Below, in pieces: positions 62,484 through 64,000 of a stretch of DNA of 64,000 nucleotides (position 1 is the first letter of the stretch; each line of letters opens with the position of its first letter). The notes under the pieces were generated by a model, which was not told where the DNA came from, did no database searches, and saw only the letters and a program-made list of their open reading frames with translations. A program made the translations under genes and the position numbers. Source of the stretch: Paludisphaera soli (GTDB lineage: Bacteria > Planctomycetota > Planctomycetia > Isosphaerales > Isosphaeraceae); contig NZ_JAALJI010000013.1 in assembly GCF_011064595.1 (NCBI RefSeq), positions 124,001 to 188,000 of the forward strand, written 5' to 3'.

Positions 62484-62835
62484 TCGAGAAGGCGCTTCCT
62501 TGTGGGCTCGAGCACAGCTCGCTTCCTTGCGAGCCTTGGCAGCTCGCTCGCAGATCGCCAAGACTTATCGGCTTTCGCTGCTTCTCCACCTTAACTGGAG
62601 TCGCCCGCCTTCCTGTTCCCCCTCGAATCCCCGGATTCGGTCGGGGGTCGCGAGGGTTGAGTGGGTCGGACGACTGGGAATCATCGAAAACCGGCCCCCT
62701 TCGGCGCATCGCGACCGCAATTTTTCCCCGCGGGACCGACCGGGAACCCAAGGCCCGGCATCGTATGAGTGGACCCTAAGGCTGTCAATTCGGCTTCGGA
62801 GTGTTCGTCGAATCGTCGGCCTGGACGTCCCGGCC
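62484..62835. other. Intergenic region between flippase and small membrane protein genes
   Basis: About 350 bases on the upstream side of the flippase gene. An earlier in-frame ATG of the flippase at 62561 lies here but its extension is unlike the family. No RNA or hairpin was seen. Confidence 0.4.
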
Positions 62836-63087
62836 TCAAGGCCGGGGCGGGGGCGCGACGGGGGCATGGGCGTGTCGCGGGCGGAAGCGGATGCAGTAGA
62901 ACACGCCGACGACCGTCATGAAGATGCCCCACCAGATGTCGGCGTGGAGGTCGAACAGGGCCACGCGCGCCTCGGGGGGGGGTGGGGAGGCCAGGGCGTA
63001 CAGTCCGGCTCCCAGGATCATGACGCCGTAGACGGTCAGGATCCCGCCGATGAACAGCCAGATGGGAATCTGATCCTCGTCGTGCAT
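62836..63087 (-). CDS. Small two-span membrane protein
   Basis: An 83-residue protein with two membrane segments (IWLFIGGILTVYGVMILGAG and IWWGIFMTVVGVFYCIRF) joined by an exported or cytoplasmic loop rich in Pro (PPPPEA). The C-terminus is His/Pro-rich. The ATG at 63087 has GAGGAGAGACC upstream, an excellent ribosome site. I do not recognise a family. Confidence 0.8.
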   Translation of the reverse strand: MHDEDQIPIWLFIGGILTVYGVMILGAGLYALASPPPPEARVALFDLHADIWWGIFMTVVGVFYCIRFRPRHAHAPVAPPPRP

Positions 63088-63413
63088 GGTCTCTCCTCGA
63101 TCTCCTCGCGGGACCCCGCGACGCGGTCCGGCGGCCCGGGGCGTCCGTCGCCGAGTCGTCACGAGTGTATCGGGAGGATGTGGCCCGTCCAACGTCCCTC
63201 CGGCCTCGACGAAAGGCCAGAACTTCGGGCTCGGTCCGGATCTAGGTTGCAGGCCTTGCCGTAAGTCGTTGATGCGGAATCGGAACCGAAGGTTGAGAAA
63301 GTTTGCGGCGGCCGGATCGACGATGGTATCGTGGAAGTTCGACGGGCCCGGCCGTGCGAGATTCGGCGCGAATCCGCCTCCGGGTCGGCGAGACCGACGC
63401 AAGGGGGATCATC
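63088..63413. other. Divergent intergenic region upstream of hisE
   Basis: About 330 bases between the small membrane protein (-) and hisE (+). A minor AT-richer patch occurs at about 63260-63310. No clear promoter elements or RNA gene. Confidence 0.4.
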
Positions 63414-63755
63414 GTGGCGGAAACATCGATCATGACGGCGCTCATGGGGGTGATCGCCGAGCGCAAGGCCCAGACGACGGGCAAGCCGTCCTACGTCGCC
63501 AACCTCATGAAGGGGGGGGGCGGGGCTATCGGAGCGAAGCTCATCGAGGAGGCCGCCGAGGTCGTCGAGGCCAGCGACGAGCCCGGCGACGCCGGCCGCG
63601 AGCACCTCGTCAAGGAGGTCGCGGACCTGATCTTCCACACCGCCGTCCTGCTCGGCTATCGCGACCTGTCCTGGGACGACGTCGAAGCCGAGCTGCAACG
63701 CCGGTTCGGCACCAGCGGCCTGACCGAGAAGGCCTCGCGCAAGCCGAAGACCTGA
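63414..63755 (+). CDS. hisE: Phosphoribosyl-ATP pyrophosphohydrolase
   Basis: A 113-residue all-helical MazG-like enzyme of histidine synthesis that removes pyrophosphate from PR-ATP. Landmarks are LMGVIAERKAQTTGKPSYVA, GAKLIEEAAEVVEASDEP (the metal-binding Glu residues) and HLVKEVADLIFHTAVLL with its Glu/Asp pair. The GTG at 63414 has AAGGGGG upstream; an internal ATG at 63432 is an alternative. Other his genes are not in the window. Confidence 0.93.
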   Translation: MAETSIMTALMGVIAERKAQTTGKPSYVANLMKGGGGAIGAKLIEEAAEVVEASDEPGDAGREHLVKEVADLIFHTAVLLGYRDLSWDDVEAELQRRFGTSGLTEKASRKPKT

Positions 63756-63820
63756 CCGGCCGTCCGGGAAGCCCCGACTTCGCATCCCTTCCACCCGAGA
63801 GCCCCGAGCTGGAGCACCGC

Positions 63821-64000
63821 ATGGTCCTGGACGAAGACCGCCGCCGGCCGGCCCCCCGCCGCGCCGGCCTCTCTCCCGCGTTCGCGATCGCCTGGCTCCT
63901 CGCCGCCGGCGTGGCGCTCGGGCAGGAAGCCGCCGCGCCGCACTGGATCTGGCGCTCCGGCATGGGGGACGGCCACGACGTGCCCGCCGAGACCTGCTAC
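63821..64000 (+). CDS. Secreted protein, partial (cut by window edge)
   Basis: Only the first 60 codons are in the window. After a hydrophobic signal (AFAIAWLLAAGVALGQEAAA) the mature part begins PHWIWRSGMGDGHDVPAETC, a start recalled from planctomycete proteins with a laminin-G/cytochrome-type or dehydrogenase domain that begin with an HWIW motif. The family cannot be fixed from so short a piece. The start ATG is at 63821, with GGAGC upstream. Confidence 0.6.
   Translation, partial: MVLDEDRRRPAPRRAGLSPAFAIAWLLAAGVALGQEAAAPHWIWRSGMGDGHDVPAETCY

Noticed and set aside
59551-62751. One continuous 1066-codon minus-strand frame spanning both the GT4 and the flippase
   Set aside because: Only its last 440 codons, from the TTG at 60873 with AGGAGG, are GT4. 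The rest is out of frame with the flippase and is its shadow.

Overview
The window is very GC-rich, densely coded bacterial chromosome, and its gene content points to a planctomycete of the Isosphaeraceae/Gemmatales type. The markers are a DUF1559 pseudopilin-like protein (53696-54730), a DUF1080 3-keto-disaccharide-hydrolase-like protein, many small lipoproteins, WaaP/RIO-like kinases, an archaeal-type methanofuran-pathway enzyme (MfnB) and a bacterial XPB helicase. This is inference from gene families; there is no rRNA to confirm it. Genes lie on both strands in short operons. GTG and TTG starts are common. The only RNA gene found is tRNA-Glu(CUC). No CRISPR array, prophage or intact insertion sequence was found.

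Layout. 0-9 kb: ribosome silencing factor, a DUF2325 protein, tRNA-Glu, an alpha/beta hydrolase, 4-alpha-glucanotransferase, a CBS-pair protein, a GT-C membrane protein overlapping panB, and a pterin carbinolamine dehydratase. 9-18 kb: a surface-polysaccharide-like pair (tandem-domain kinase and glycosyltransferase), an SbtA-type bicarbonate transporter with an extra N-terminal exported domain, YjbQ and an SGNH hydrolase. 18-25 kb: an ALDH7-type dehydrogenase, MfnB overlapping a DnaQ-exonuclease/WYL fusion, two lipoproteins and the gap-pgk glycolysis pair. 25-31 kb: a decayed ISAs1/IS630 junction, a GT2, a sulfur-relay operon (MoaD/ThiS, E1 enzyme, class V desulfurase-like) and threonine synthase. 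31-39 kb: an unknown membrane protein, a frameshifted outer-membrane gene and an XPB helicase operon. 39-44 kb: DUF1080 protein, alanine dehydrogenase and an acidic protein coupled to mtnA. 44-47 kb: a sulfate-assimilation operon (cysH, rrf2, sat-cysC) with a recognisable promoter. 47-54 kb: cytochrome bd oxidase, leuDC, lipBA and DUF1559. 55-64 kb: DHH phosphoesterase, a kinase next to a membrane phosphatase, a GT4/flippase pair, hisE and the start of a secreted protein cut by the window edge.

Most notable points. (1) LipB lacks both residues of the catalytic Lys/Cys dyad although LipA beside it looks complete. (2) The ATP-sulfurylase half of Sat-CysC has a degraded nucleotide-binding motif while its kinase half is intact and the operon carries an APS-type reductase. 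(3) An SbtA transporter is fused to an exported small beta domain. (4) A DnaQ-like exonuclease is fused to a WYL domain. (5) An XPB helicase is followed by a 74-residue unknown protein and a Helicase_C_3-like protein. (6) A short repeat (core ATTGGGTTCGTTCG) recurs in non-coding DNA. All functional statements are read from sequence motifs by eye; no database search was run.
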